Of a stretch of DNA of 64,000 nt, positions 57,174 to 64,000 are shown in pieces. The DNA lies in NCBI RefSeq assembly GCF_006970865.1, contig NZ_CP035503.1, positions 3,919,001 through 3,983,000 on the forward strand, given 5' to 3'. The translations under genes were made by a program, and so were the position numbers. Source of the stretch: Rhodoferax sediminis (GTDB lineage: Bacteria; Pseudomonadota; Gammaproteobacteria; Burkholderiales; Burkholderiaceae_C). Within the stretch, counting starts at the first letter, position 1, and the number at the start of each line of letters is the position of its first letter. The notes beneath the pieces were generated by a model. It was not told the DNA's origin, did no database searches, and worked only from the letters and a program-made list of their open reading frames with translations.

Positions 57174-57338
57174 ATGATGCCTGCCCCGATTGAACAGTGG
57201 CACGAAATCGTGCGCAGCCGCGACATGGCGGCGCTGGAGCGCCTGCTGGCCGACGACGTGGTGTTCGTCTCGCCCGTGGTGCACACGCCGCAGCCGGGCA
57301 AGGCCATCACGGCGAAGTACCTGCAGGCCGCCGGCTGA
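57174..57338 (+). pseudogene. truncated SnoaL/NTF2-like protein
   Basis: The 54-codon frame reads MMPAPIEQWHEIVRSRDMAA, then LERLLADDVVFVSPVVHTPQ and PGKAITAKYLQAAG before TGA. This is the N-terminal third of a SnoaL-like (NTF2 fold) protein of about 120-140 residues; the beta-sheet half is missing. AAAAGGA upstream is a plausible Shine-Dalgarno. The next gene starts 3 bp after the stop, suggesting that a deletion joined the two. It could still be expressed as a short peptide. Confidence 0.6.
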
Positions 57339-57341
57339 TCC

Positions 57342-58514
57342 ATGGCGCCACTGAGCATCTCCACCTCGTTCGACTCAGGCGCCATCGAGGTCGTGAGCCT
57401 GGCCGACCCGAATGACATCCAGCTCAACATCCGCAGTGACAACGCGGCCGGCTTTGCGCAGTGGTTCCACTTCCGGCTGCAGGGCGCGGCCGGCCTGCCG
57501 GTAACGTTGCGCTTTCTGAACGCGGGCCAGTGCGCGTTCCCCAAGGGCTGGGATGGCTACCGCGTGCTGGCCAGCCACGATCGCCGGCACTGGCTGCGCA
57601 TAGCCACGAGCTTCGACGGCCAGGTCTTGACGGCCCGGCTCACGCCCGACACGCACAGCGTTTACTTCGCCTACTTCGAACCCTATTCGTACGAGCGCCA
57701 CCTCGACCTGATCGGGTCAAGCGGGCAATCCGACCATGTCGAGGTGCGGCCCCTCGGCACCACACTGGACGGGCGCGACATGACGCTCTTGCGCATCACC
57801 GATGCGCGAAGCGCCACCGCGCCGACCGACAAAAAGAAGGTCTGGCTGATCGCGCGCCAGCACCCGGGCGAGACCATGGCCGAGTGGTTTGTCGAAGGGT
57901 TTCTGGAGCGGCTGCTCGACGGCGACGACCCGGTGAACCGCGTGCTGCTGGACCACTGCGTGTTCTACGTGGTGCCGAACATGAACCCCGACGGCGCGGT
58001 GCGCGGCAACCTGCGCACCAATGCGGCCGGCGCGAACCTGAACCGCGAATGGCAAACGCCAAGCCTGGAAAAGTCGCCCGAGGTATTTCTGGTGCGCCAG
58101 GCGATGCAGCAGACCGGCGTGGACCTGTGCCTGGACGCGCATGGCGACGAGAGCCTGCCGTACAACTTCGTGGCCGGTGCAGAGGGCAACCCGGGCTACA
58201 CGCCGCGACTGGCGGCGCTGGAGGCGGCCTTCAAGGCCGCGTGGCTGGCCGCCAGCCCCGATTTTCAGACCGGGCAGGGCTACGGCCAGGCCGCACCCGG
58301 CAGCGCCAACCTCACGCTCGCCACCAATTGGGTGAGCCAGCACTTCGATTGCCTGGCCTTCACCATCGAGATGCCGTTCAAGGACAACGCCAACCTGCCC
58401 GACGAGCTCCATGGCTGGAGCGGCGAACGCTCCAGAAAGCTGGGCGCCAGCGTGCTGCAGCCGATGCTGGCGGTGGCGGACTCGCTGCGCATGACCGCCT
58501 CGCGCGCAGGCTGA
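57342..58514 (+). CDS. M14-family cytosolic carboxypeptidase-like protein
   Basis: The 390-residue protein has an N-terminal beta-rich domain (WFHFRLQGAAGLPVTLRFLN, FAYFEPYSYERHLDLI) typical of the cytosolic carboxypeptidase (CCP/Nna1-like) group. The M14 catalytic domain has RQHPGETMAEWFVEGFLE (zinc His/Glu) near residue 172, VVPNMNPDGAVRGNLRTNAAG and DLCLDAHGDESLP (third His), with Glu in FTIEMPFKDN. There is no signal peptide, so it is cytoplasmic. The bacterial substrate is unknown. Confidence 0.88.
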   Translation: MAPLSISTSFDSGAIEVVSLADPNDIQLNIRSDNAAGFAQWFHFRLQGAAGLPVTLRFLNAGQCAFPKGWDGYRVLASHDRRHWLRIATSFDGQVLTARLTPDTHSVYFAYFEPYSYERHLDLIGSSGQSDHVEVRPLGTTLDGRDMTLLRITDARSATAPTDKKKVWLIARQHPGETMAEWFVEGFLERLLDGDDPVNRVLLDHCVFYVVPNMNPDGAVRGNLRTNAAGANLNREWQTPSLEKSPEVFLVRQAMQQTGVDLCLDAHGDESLPYNFVAGAEGNPGYTPRLAALEAAFKAAWLAASPDFQTGQGYGQAAPGSANLTLATNWVSQHFDCLAFTIEMPFKDNANLPDELHGWSGERSRKLGASVLQPMLAVADSLRMTASRAG

Positions 58515-58638
58515 CTGTCATCACTCTCCTACACGGGAACGCGAACTGCCCCGACAGCGCGGCCGCCGGGCTTCTTCTACATTGAAGACGTGGACGGCCA
58601 TGTCGCCGCTCACCCTGGTTAGAGAAAGAGGTAGTTCC

Positions 58639-58863
58639 ATGAAAATGATGCAAAAATTTACACTCGGTGCGGCCACCGCGGCCCTGCTGCTCGGCCTGGG
58701 CGGCTGTGCCGGCATGTCGAGGCAAGGCCAGAACACCGCCATTGGCGCCGGCATCGGCGCAGTTGGCGGCTCCCTGTTGACGGGGGGCGATGCCCTCGGA
58801 ACCATCGGCGGCGCCGCCGTGGGCGGCGTGATCGGCCACGAAGCCAGCAAACCCCGCCGATGA
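58639..58863 (+). CDS. small glycine-zipper lipoprotein
   Basis: The 74-residue protein has a lipoprotein signal, KFTLGAATAALLLGLGGCAG, with Cys23 as the lipidation site. A glycine-zipper segment follows (NTAIGAGIGAVGGSLLTGGD, TIGGAAVGGVIGHEA), as in OsmB/SlyB/YMGG-type outer-membrane lipoproteins. It is probably an envelope-stress or outer-membrane stabilising protein. The start at 58639 is chosen because the signal peptide begins there. Confidence 0.87.
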   Translation: MKMMQKFTLGAATAALLLGLGGCAGMSRQGQNTAIGAGIGAVGGSLLTGGDALGTIGGAAVGGVIGHEASKPRR

Positions 58864-58891
58864 TCGGCGCGGCGCTGCGCCGCCGCTGCCA

Positions 58892-59560
58892 TCAGCCTTC
58901 GGCAGCGATCTGGCGCAGCGCCTGCTCGAACACTTCGGCGGGCTGCCCGCCCGAGATCAAATGGCGCTCGTTGATGATGATGGCCGGCACCGAGTGAATG
59001 CCACTGCCCAGGTAAAACTGCTCGCGCTCGCGCACTTCATCGGCATACGCGCCTGAAGCCAGGACCTCGCGCGCACGCGCGGCGTCCAGGCCGGCCTCGC
59101 CCGCCACCCGCGCCAGCACCTCGTGCGAGGCGGGGCTCTGGCCGTCGGTGAAGTAGGCCTTGAATAGCGCCTCTTTCAGCGCCTTTTGCTTGTCCAGGCC
59201 TTCCAGCTCGGCCCAATGCAGCAGGCGATGCGCGTCAAAGGTGTTGTAGATGCGGTGGCGGCCACCGCCGGGCTCATCCGCCATGCTGAACTTGAAGCCC
59301 ACCTGCGCGCCGCGCGCACGGATGTTTTCGCGGTTGGCATTCGCCTGCGCGGGCGTGATGCCGTACTTTTCGGTGATGTGCTCGGTAATCTCCTGGCCCT
59401 CGGGCGCCATCTGGGGATTGAGCTCGAACGGCTGGAAATGCAGCTCGGCGGAGACATCCTTGCCGACGCGCGCCAGCGCCTCGTCCAGCGATTTCAGGCC
59501 GATCACGCACCAGGGGCAGGAAACGTCGGAGACAAAGTCGATTTTGAGTTGGGTGGTCAT
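58892..59560 (-). CDS. DsbA-family oxidoreductase (FrnE-like)
   Basis: The 222-residue protein starts MTTQLKIDFVSDVSCPWCVIGLKSLDEAL, with a CPWC redox site near residue 15 and no signal peptide. It then has FHFQPFELNP-like sequence (HFQPFELNPQMAPEGQ), NTFDAHRLLHWAELEG and GIHSVPAIIINERHLISGGQ (cis-Pro loop). This matches the cytoplasmic FrnE/2-hydroxychromene isomerase-like DsbA group, thought to act in thiol-disulfide exchange. It converges with the glycine-zipper gene. Confidence 0.9.
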   Translation of the reverse strand: MTTQLKIDFVSDVSCPWCVIGLKSLDEALARVGKDVSAELHFQPFELNPQMAPEGQEITEHITEKYGITPAQANANRENIRARGAQVGFKFSMADEPGGGRHRIYNTFDAHRLLHWAELEGLDKQKALKEALFKAYFTDGQSPASHEVLARVAGEAGLDAARAREVLASGAYADEVREREQFYLGSGIHSVPAIIINERHLISGGQPAEVFEQALRQIAAEG

Positions 59561-59733
59561 GATGTGCCTTGATGATTTGCGGGTGTCACAGTCAAGTTGG
59601 TGATTGTTCCCCAATTATTCAAGGACTGCCCGCTCCAGCCCTGACGTCCCGCGGTTGCAGGCGCGCGCCGGTGCAGGCATGCTTGGGTGTCCGTGACCTT
59701 CAAAAAAACCGGAATACACCCAAGATACCCAAG

Positions 59734-61131
59734 ATGAAAACCTTTGACTTTGATCTGTTCGTGATCGGCGGCGGCAGCGGCGGCGTGCGCGCCGCGCGCA
59801 TGGCGGCGCAGCGCGGTGTGCGTGTGGCGCTGGCGGAATCGGGCGGCGTCGCCGGACTCGGGGGCACCTGCGTGAATGTCGGCTGCATCCCCAAGAAGCT
59901 GTACAGCTACGCCGCGCACTATGCCGAGGCCTTCGAGGAAGCGCGAGGCTTTGGCTGGGACCTGGAAGCGCCCCGGCTCGACTGGGGCCGCCTCAAGGCG
60001 AATCGCGCGCGCGAGATCACGCGGCTGAATGGCGTGTACCTGCAGCTGCTGACGGACGCGGGCGTGCAATTGTTCAGCGAACACGCGCAACTGGCGGATG
60101 CGCACACGGTGCAGCTAGGCGAGCGCAGCTATAGCGCCCGCCACATCCTGATCGCCACCGGCGGCACGCCCAGCGTGCCCGCCGTTGCGGGCCGCGAGCA
60201 CGCGATTACCTCCAACGAGATCTTCGACCTGGAACCGTTCCCGGCGCGCTTGCTGGTGGTGGGCGGCGGCTACATCGCCTGCGAATTCGCCTCCATCTTC
60301 AACGGGCTGGGGGCGCAGGTCACGCAGCTGTACCGCGGCGCGCAGGTGCTGCGCGGTTTTGACGACGAGGTGCGCGGCTTCATCGCCGCCGAGATGGGCA
60401 AGGCCGGCGTGGACCTGCGCCTCCAGACCGAGGTGGCGTCGATAGCGCGCACGGCGGCCGGCCTGGTGGTCCGGCTGGCCGGCGGCGACAGCGCTACGGT
60501 GGACACGGTGCTGTACGCGACCGGCCGGGTGCCGAACGTGCGCGGCATGGGGCTGGAGGCCGCGGGCGTGGCGCAGGGCCAGGACGGCGCGATCCTGGTG
60601 GACGCGCACTACCAGAGCTCGGTGCCTTCCATCTACGCGCTGGGCGACGTGACGGCGCGCCTGCAGCTCACGCCGGTGGCGCTGGGCGAGGCCATGGCGC
60701 TGGTCGATCACCTGCTGGGGCCGGCGGGCGGCAAGGCGGCGCGCGACATGAGCTACGACTTTGTTCCCACGGCCGTGTTCACGCACCCCAATATCGGCAC
60801 CGTGGGCTATACCGAGGCGCAGGCGCGCGAGAAGTTCGGCCGCATCACGGTGTACCGCTCCGACTTCAAGCCGCTCAAGCACACACTGAGCGGCAGCGCT
60901 GAGCGCACACTGATGAAGCTGCTGGTCGACGAGGCCAGCGACCGCGTGGTCGGCCTGCACATGGTCGGGCCTGACGCCGGCGAGGTGGTGCAGGGCTTTG
61001 CCGTGGCGCTCAAGGCGGGCGCGACCAAGGCCGTGTTCGACAGCACCATCGGCATCCACCCCACGCTGGCGGAAGAGTTTGTGACGATGCGCGAGCCGGT
61101 GCGCGAACCGGCAGCAAGCGCAGCAGTCTGA
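59734..61131 (+). CDS. gor: glutathione-disulfide reductase
   Basis: The 465-residue flavoprotein starts MKTFDFDLFVIGGGSGGVRAARMAAQRG and has the redox-active GLGGTCVNVGCIPKKLYSY near residue 43. The NADPH fold is LLVVGGGYIACEFASIFNGLG, and there is an FAD motif SIYALGDVTARLQLTPVA. The C-terminal dimer-interface phrase GIHPTLAEEFVTMRE carries the catalytic His-Pro-Thr-Glu. It maintains reduced glutathione in the cytoplasm, useful beside a glutathione-persulfide dioxygenase elsewhere in the window. Start chosen at 59734. Confidence 0.95.
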   Translation: MKTFDFDLFVIGGGSGGVRAARMAAQRGVRVALAESGGVAGLGGTCVNVGCIPKKLYSYAAHYAEAFEEARGFGWDLEAPRLDWGRLKANRAREITRLNGVYLQLLTDAGVQLFSEHAQLADAHTVQLGERSYSARHILIATGGTPSVPAVAGREHAITSNEIFDLEPFPARLLVVGGGYIACEFASIFNGLGAQVTQLYRGAQVLRGFDDEVRGFIAAEMGKAGVDLRLQTEVASIARTAAGLVVRLAGGDSATVDTVLYATGRVPNVRGMGLEAAGVAQGQDGAILVDAHYQSSVPSIYALGDVTARLQLTPVALGEAMALVDHLLGPAGGKAARDMSYDFVPTAVFTHPNIGTVGYTEAQAREKFGRITVYRSDFKPLKHTLSGSAERTLMKLLVDEASDRVVGLHMVGPDAGEVVQGFAVALKAGATKAVFDSTIGIHPTLAEEFVTMREPVREPAASAAV

Positions 61132-61153
61132 CGGAAATAGGGACAATACCGCC

Positions 61154-62653
61154 ATGCCCTACCTGCCCCCCTTCATTGCGCCCACGCGCCACGCCGACCC
61201 CGAGGCCGCCCTGGCCCAGGTGCAGGCCATCTACACCCAGCAGATCGACCATTTGCGCCAGGCCATGCAGCGCTTCGTGGCGGGCGAGTCGCTGCCCGGA
61301 CACGTGCGCGCCTGCTACCCGTTCGTGCGCATCCACACCCACACGGTGGCGCGCGCCGCCCCCGACCCGGCCGAGAGCACACGCCTGAGCTACGGCTTCG
61401 TCGCCGGTCCGGGCCGCTTCGAGACCACGCTCACGCGCCCCGACCTGTACAGCAGGTATTACCTGGAGCAGTTCCGCCTGCTGCTGCAAAACCACGAGGT
61501 GGAGCTGGAGGTGGGCACCAGCACGCAGCCGATCCCGGTGCACTTCTCGTTCGCCGAGCACGACCATGTGGAAGGCAGCATGACGCCCGGGCGCCGCCTG
61601 CTGATGCGCGACGTGTTCGACCTGCCCGACCTGGCCGCGATGGACGACGGCATCGCCAATGGCACCTACGAGCCGCGCCCCGGCGAGCCGCAGCCGCTGT
61701 CGCTGTTCACCGCGCCGCGCGTGGACTACTCGCTGCAGCGCCTGCGCCACTACACCGGCACGGCGCCCGAGCATTTCCAGAACTTCGTGCTGTTCACCAA
61801 CTACCAGTTCTACATCGACGAATTCGTGCGCCTCGGGCACGAGGCCATGGCCGACCCGGCGAGCGACTACATCGCGTTCGTGGAGCCGGGCAACGTGGTC
61901 ACGCGCCGCGTGGGACTCAGCGCCGAAGCGGGCGACGCGCTCGGCGCCGCGCCGCCGCGCCTGCCGCAGATGCCGTCCTACCACCTGCTGCGCGCCGACC
62001 GCTCCGGCATCACCATGAGCAACATCGGCGTCGGCCCGGCCAACGCCAAGACCATCACCGACCACATCGCGGTGCTGCGCCCGCACGCCTGGCTCATGCT
62101 GGGCCATTGCGCCGGCCTGCGCAACAGCCAGCAGCTTGGCGACTACGTGCTGGCGCACGGCTATGTGCGCGAGGACCATGTGCTCGACGAGGAGCTGCCG
62201 CTGTGGGTGCCGATCCCGGCGCTGGCCGAGATCCAGGTGGCGCTACAGGATGCGGTGGCCGACGTGACGCAACTGCGCGGCGCCGCGCTCAAGGGCATCC
62301 TGCGCACCGGCACCGTGGCCAGCACCGACAACCGCAACTGGGAGCTGCTGCCGCACAACACGCCACAGCGCCGCTTCAGCCAGAGCCGCGCGGTGGCGCT
62401 GGACATGGAGAGCGCCACCATCGCGGCGAACGGCTTTCGCTTCCGCGTGCCCTACGGCACGCTCCTGTGCGTGTCCGACAAGCCGCTGCACGGCGAGATC
62501 AAGCTGCCCGGCATGGCGAACCACTTCTACCGCGAGCGCGTGGACCAGCACCTGCGCATCGGCATCCGCGCCGTCGAGCTGCTGCGCGAGCAGCGCATCG
62601 ACCAGTTGCACAGCCGCAAGCTGCGCAGTTTTTCCGAAGTGGCGTTCCAGTAG
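61154..62653 (+). CDS. amn: AMP nucleosidase
   Basis: The 499-residue protein has the Amn N-terminal domain (YPFVRIHTHTVARAAPDPAE, YGFVAGPGRFETTLTRPDLY) and the C-terminal nucleoside-phosphorylase-like domain (FTNYQFYIDEFVRLG, HAWLMLGHCAGLRNSQQLGD, ALDMESATIAANGFRFRVPYGTLLCVSDKPLHGEIK). It hydrolyses AMP to adenine and ribose 5-phosphate to adjust the adenylate pool. It follows gor by 22 bp and could be co-transcribed. Confidence 0.95.
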   Translation: MPYLPPFIAPTRHADPEAALAQVQAIYTQQIDHLRQAMQRFVAGESLPGHVRACYPFVRIHTHTVARAAPDPAESTRLSYGFVAGPGRFETTLTRPDLYSRYYLEQFRLLLQNHEVELEVGTSTQPIPVHFSFAEHDHVEGSMTPGRRLLMRDVFDLPDLAAMDDGIANGTYEPRPGEPQPLSLFTAPRVDYSLQRLRHYTGTAPEHFQNFVLFTNYQFYIDEFVRLGHEAMADPASDYIAFVEPGNVVTRRVGLSAEAGDALGAAPPRLPQMPSYHLLRADRSGITMSNIGVGPANAKTITDHIAVLRPHAWLMLGHCAGLRNSQQLGDYVLAHGYVREDHVLDEELPLWVPIPALAEIQVALQDAVADVTQLRGAALKGILRTGTVASTDNRNWELLPHNTPQRRFSQSRAVALDMESATIAANGFRFRVPYGTLLCVSDKPLHGEIKLPGMANHFYRERVDQHLRIGIRAVELLREQRIDQLHSRKLRSFSEVAFQ

Positions 62654-62679
62654 CGGGCACGCGCAGCCCGCCCTCGATT

Positions 62680-62737
62680 GCTATCAATTAAGTAGCTGCC
62701 TGCGAACAACCCTATTGGGCTACAGCCTGTTTTTCTG
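62680..62737 (+). repeat. dispersed palindromic repeat, copy 12, forming the 3' end of the mscS-like gene
   Basis: GCTATCAATTAAGTAGC, 19 nt, TGGGCTACAGCCTGTTTTTCTG. The minus-strand gene ends inside it: the last codons (EKQAVAQ) and the stop are repeat-derived. Confidence 0.88.
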
Positions 62738-63806
62738 AAATAACCGTCTCCGCCAGTTCGGCGCGCATCAAAGGCAGGTGCTGCGGATACTCGCGCTGCA
62801 TGAAATCCACCAGCGCCTCGCGCACCCGGCAGCGCAGGTCCCAGTTCTGGCCCGAGCTGGCGGAGCTCACCAGTACGCGCAACTGCATGCTGCGCTCGCC
62901 GGCGTCCACCACCTGCAATTTGCACAGGCGCCGGTCCCATTCGGGCGCGTCGTCGCAGACACGCTGCGCCTGCCTGCGCAGCGGCTCCAGTGGCATGCGG
63001 TAGTCCACCCACAGGAAGACCGTGCCGATGATGCCGGCGCTCTTGCGCGTCCAGTTGTGAAACGGGTTTTCGATGAACCACTGCAGCGGAATGATCAGCC
63101 GGCGCTCATCCCAGAGCTTGAGCACCACGTAGGTGCCGGTAATTTCCTCGACGCGGCCGAAGTCCCCCTGCACCACCAGCACGTCGTCCAGGCGGATGGG
63201 CTGCGCCAGCGCAATCTGCAGCCCGGCGATCAGGTTGCTGAAAATCGGGCGCGCCGCAATCCCCGCCACCAGGCCGACCACACCAGCCGAGGCCAGCAGG
63301 CCGGCGCCGAACTGGCGCGCGCCCGGAAAGGTCATCAGCATCAGGGCCAGCCCGGCCAGCAGTACCGTGAACATGGCGATACGCGCCAGCATGTGGGTCT
63401 GGGTGTGGATGCGGCGGGCATGCAGGTTGTCTTCGACATCGAGCGGGTGCAGGCTCACGACGCCCAGCACCACGCCGCGCACGGCGCGCAGGCCCAGCCA
63501 GGTCAGAACCATCAGCAGCAGCAGGCCGTTGCCATGGCGCACGGCGTCGATCAGCGGAAAATCATCGGGCGCAATCTGCCAGACCGCCTGCAGCGCCACC
63601 AGCGGCAGCAGCACGCGGGTGGGCGCCTTGCATTGCCCCGCCGCCGCGAAGGCCACCGGCATGGTCCGCGTCAGGCGCAGCACCAGCGCCGCGCCCACGC
63701 CGTGCACCAGCAGGGCCAGCAGCACGGCCACCAGCGCGACCAGCACGAGGCGCAGCGAGGAATCGTTGGCCCAGGCGGCCAGCGCGCCCAGTTCAGGGAA
63801 AGTCAT
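62712..63806 (-). CDS. small-conductance mechanosensitive channel (MscS family)
   Basis: The 364-residue protein has about five hydrophobic N-terminal segments, then the pore helix FGAGLLASAGVVGLVAGIAA near residue 168 and the MscS beta domain, IFSNLIAGLQIALAQPIRLDDVLVVQGDFGRVEEITGTYVVLKLWDERRLIIP, split here as continuous family sequence. A C-terminal alpha/beta domain follows (VFLWVDYRMPLEPLRR). It opens under membrane tension to release solutes. The C-terminus ends within a repeat copy, so it was probably altered. Confidence 0.9.
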   Translation of the reverse strand: MTFPELGALAAWANDSSLRLVLVALVAVLLALLVHGVGAALVLRLTRTMPVAFAAAGQCKAPTRVLLPLVALQAVWQIAPDDFPLIDAVRHGNGLLLLMVLTWLGLRAVRGVVLGVVSLHPLDVEDNLHARRIHTQTHMLARIAMFTVLLAGLALMLMTFPGARQFGAGLLASAGVVGLVAGIAARPIFSNLIAGLQIALAQPIRLDDVLVVQGDFGRVEEITGTYVVLKLWDERRLIIPLQWFIENPFHNWTRKSAGIIGTVFLWVDYRMPLEPLRRQAQRVCDDAPEWDRRLCKLQVVDAGERSMQLRVLVSSASSGQNWDLRCRVREALVDFMQREYPQHLPLMRAELAETVISEKQAVAQ

Positions 63807-63823
63807 GCCGGGATAATAGTCGC

Positions 63824-64000
63824 ATGAGCCATCCTCTCGTCGTCGTCCAGGGCCTGAGCAAACGCTACGGCGGCGCCGTGGTGGTCGATGACCTGTCCTT
63901 TGCCATTGCCCCCGGCGAATGCCTGGGCGTGATCGGGCCGAATGGCGCCGGCAAGACCACCACCATCCGCATGTGCCTGGGGCTGACGGCGCCCGACGCC
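63824..64000 (+). CDS. ABC transporter ATP-binding protein, start only (cut by window edge)
   Basis: The 59 visible residues start MSHPLVVVQGLSKRYGGAVV and reach Walker A in GVIGPNGAGKTTTIRMCLGL. This resembles ABC-2 type exporters of the NodI/DrrA class by the wording around the P-loop, but the rest is outside the window. It is divergent from the MscS gene with only 17 bp between the start codons. Confidence 0.88.
   Translation, partial: MSHPLVVVQGLSKRYGGAVVVDDLSFAIAPGECLGVIGPNGAGKTTTIRMCLGLTAPDA

Noticed and set aside
58864..58891. Bidirectional terminator in the GC-rich hairpin between the glycine-zipper and DsbA genes
   Set aside because: GGCGC/GCGCC can pair, but there is no T-run on either side.

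Overview
The window is GC-rich, densely packed bacterial chromosome, with most genes on the minus strand up to 16.3 kb and on both strands after that. The gene families and dispersed repeats point to a betaproteobacterium of the order Burkholderiales, most likely family Comamonadaceae (Polaromonas/Rhodoferax/Acidovorax-like). This placement is an inference from remembered family resemblance: a fused IcmF mutase, phasins, Liv transporters, ETHE1-rhodanese, CoaX, and the short repeats typical of that family. No rRNA, tRNA or CRISPR array was seen.

Region 1 (1-14.2 kb, all minus strand, transcribed right to left) is a surface-polysaccharide (O-antigen or capsule) locus. It supplies dTDP-rhamnose (rmlB, rmlD, rmlA, rmlC), GDP-mannose (manC), a UDP-HexNAc epimerase, and a dTDP-amino-sugar branch (VioA-like aminotransferase plus a left-handed beta-helix acetyltransferase). 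It then has a Wzx-type flippase, two glycosyltransferases, a Wzy-like polymerase, a methyltransferase and the start of an asparagine synthetase. The polymerase segment is markedly AT-rich.

Region 2 (14.3-20.7 kb) is a neutral-lipid cluster: a 661-residue two-domain fatty acyl-CoA reductase, a phasin, a TetR regulator, a TPR protein, a wax ester synthase/DGAT and an acyl-CoA-binding protein. Together these could turn acyl-CoA into fatty alcohol and then wax ester and coat the resulting granule. A second WS/DGAT lies at 52.3-54.0 kb. An IS30-family element follows at 20.7-21.9 kb.

Region 3 (21.9-36.3 kb) is catabolic and housekeeping: class III CoA-transferase, a PHA-granule protein, an aminopeptidase lipoprotein, an ABC substrate-binding protein, two M20 peptidases, a DUF2817 peptidase, CoaX, an amidase, an unusual response regulator, persulfide dioxygenase-rhodanese and PPK2.

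Region 4 (36.3-44.9 kb) is branched-chain amino acid uptake (LivF, a fused LivM-LivG, LivH, LivJ), divergent from the fused isobutyryl-CoA mutase icmF. A 30-nt perfect palindrome sits immediately before icmF.

Region 5 (45-64 kb) holds mostly single genes: a GGR-type flavoprotein, PfkB, an SDR, a FecR/DUF6600 protein, WS/DGAT 2, DbpA, an acyl-CoA synthetase, an M14 carboxypeptidase, DsbA/FrnE, glutathione reductase, AMP nucleosidase, MscS and the start of an ABC ATPase.

The most unusual content is the repeats. A ~55-bp palindromic family occurs about 12 times with an invariant 19-nt spacer, and five copies lie inside or at the end of coding sequences. A second family resembling the Neisseria dRS3 repeat (ATTCCC-N8-GGGAAT) has inserted in frame in an epimerase gene. 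A ~676-bp imperfect palindrome occupies the gap at 29.6-30.3 kb.
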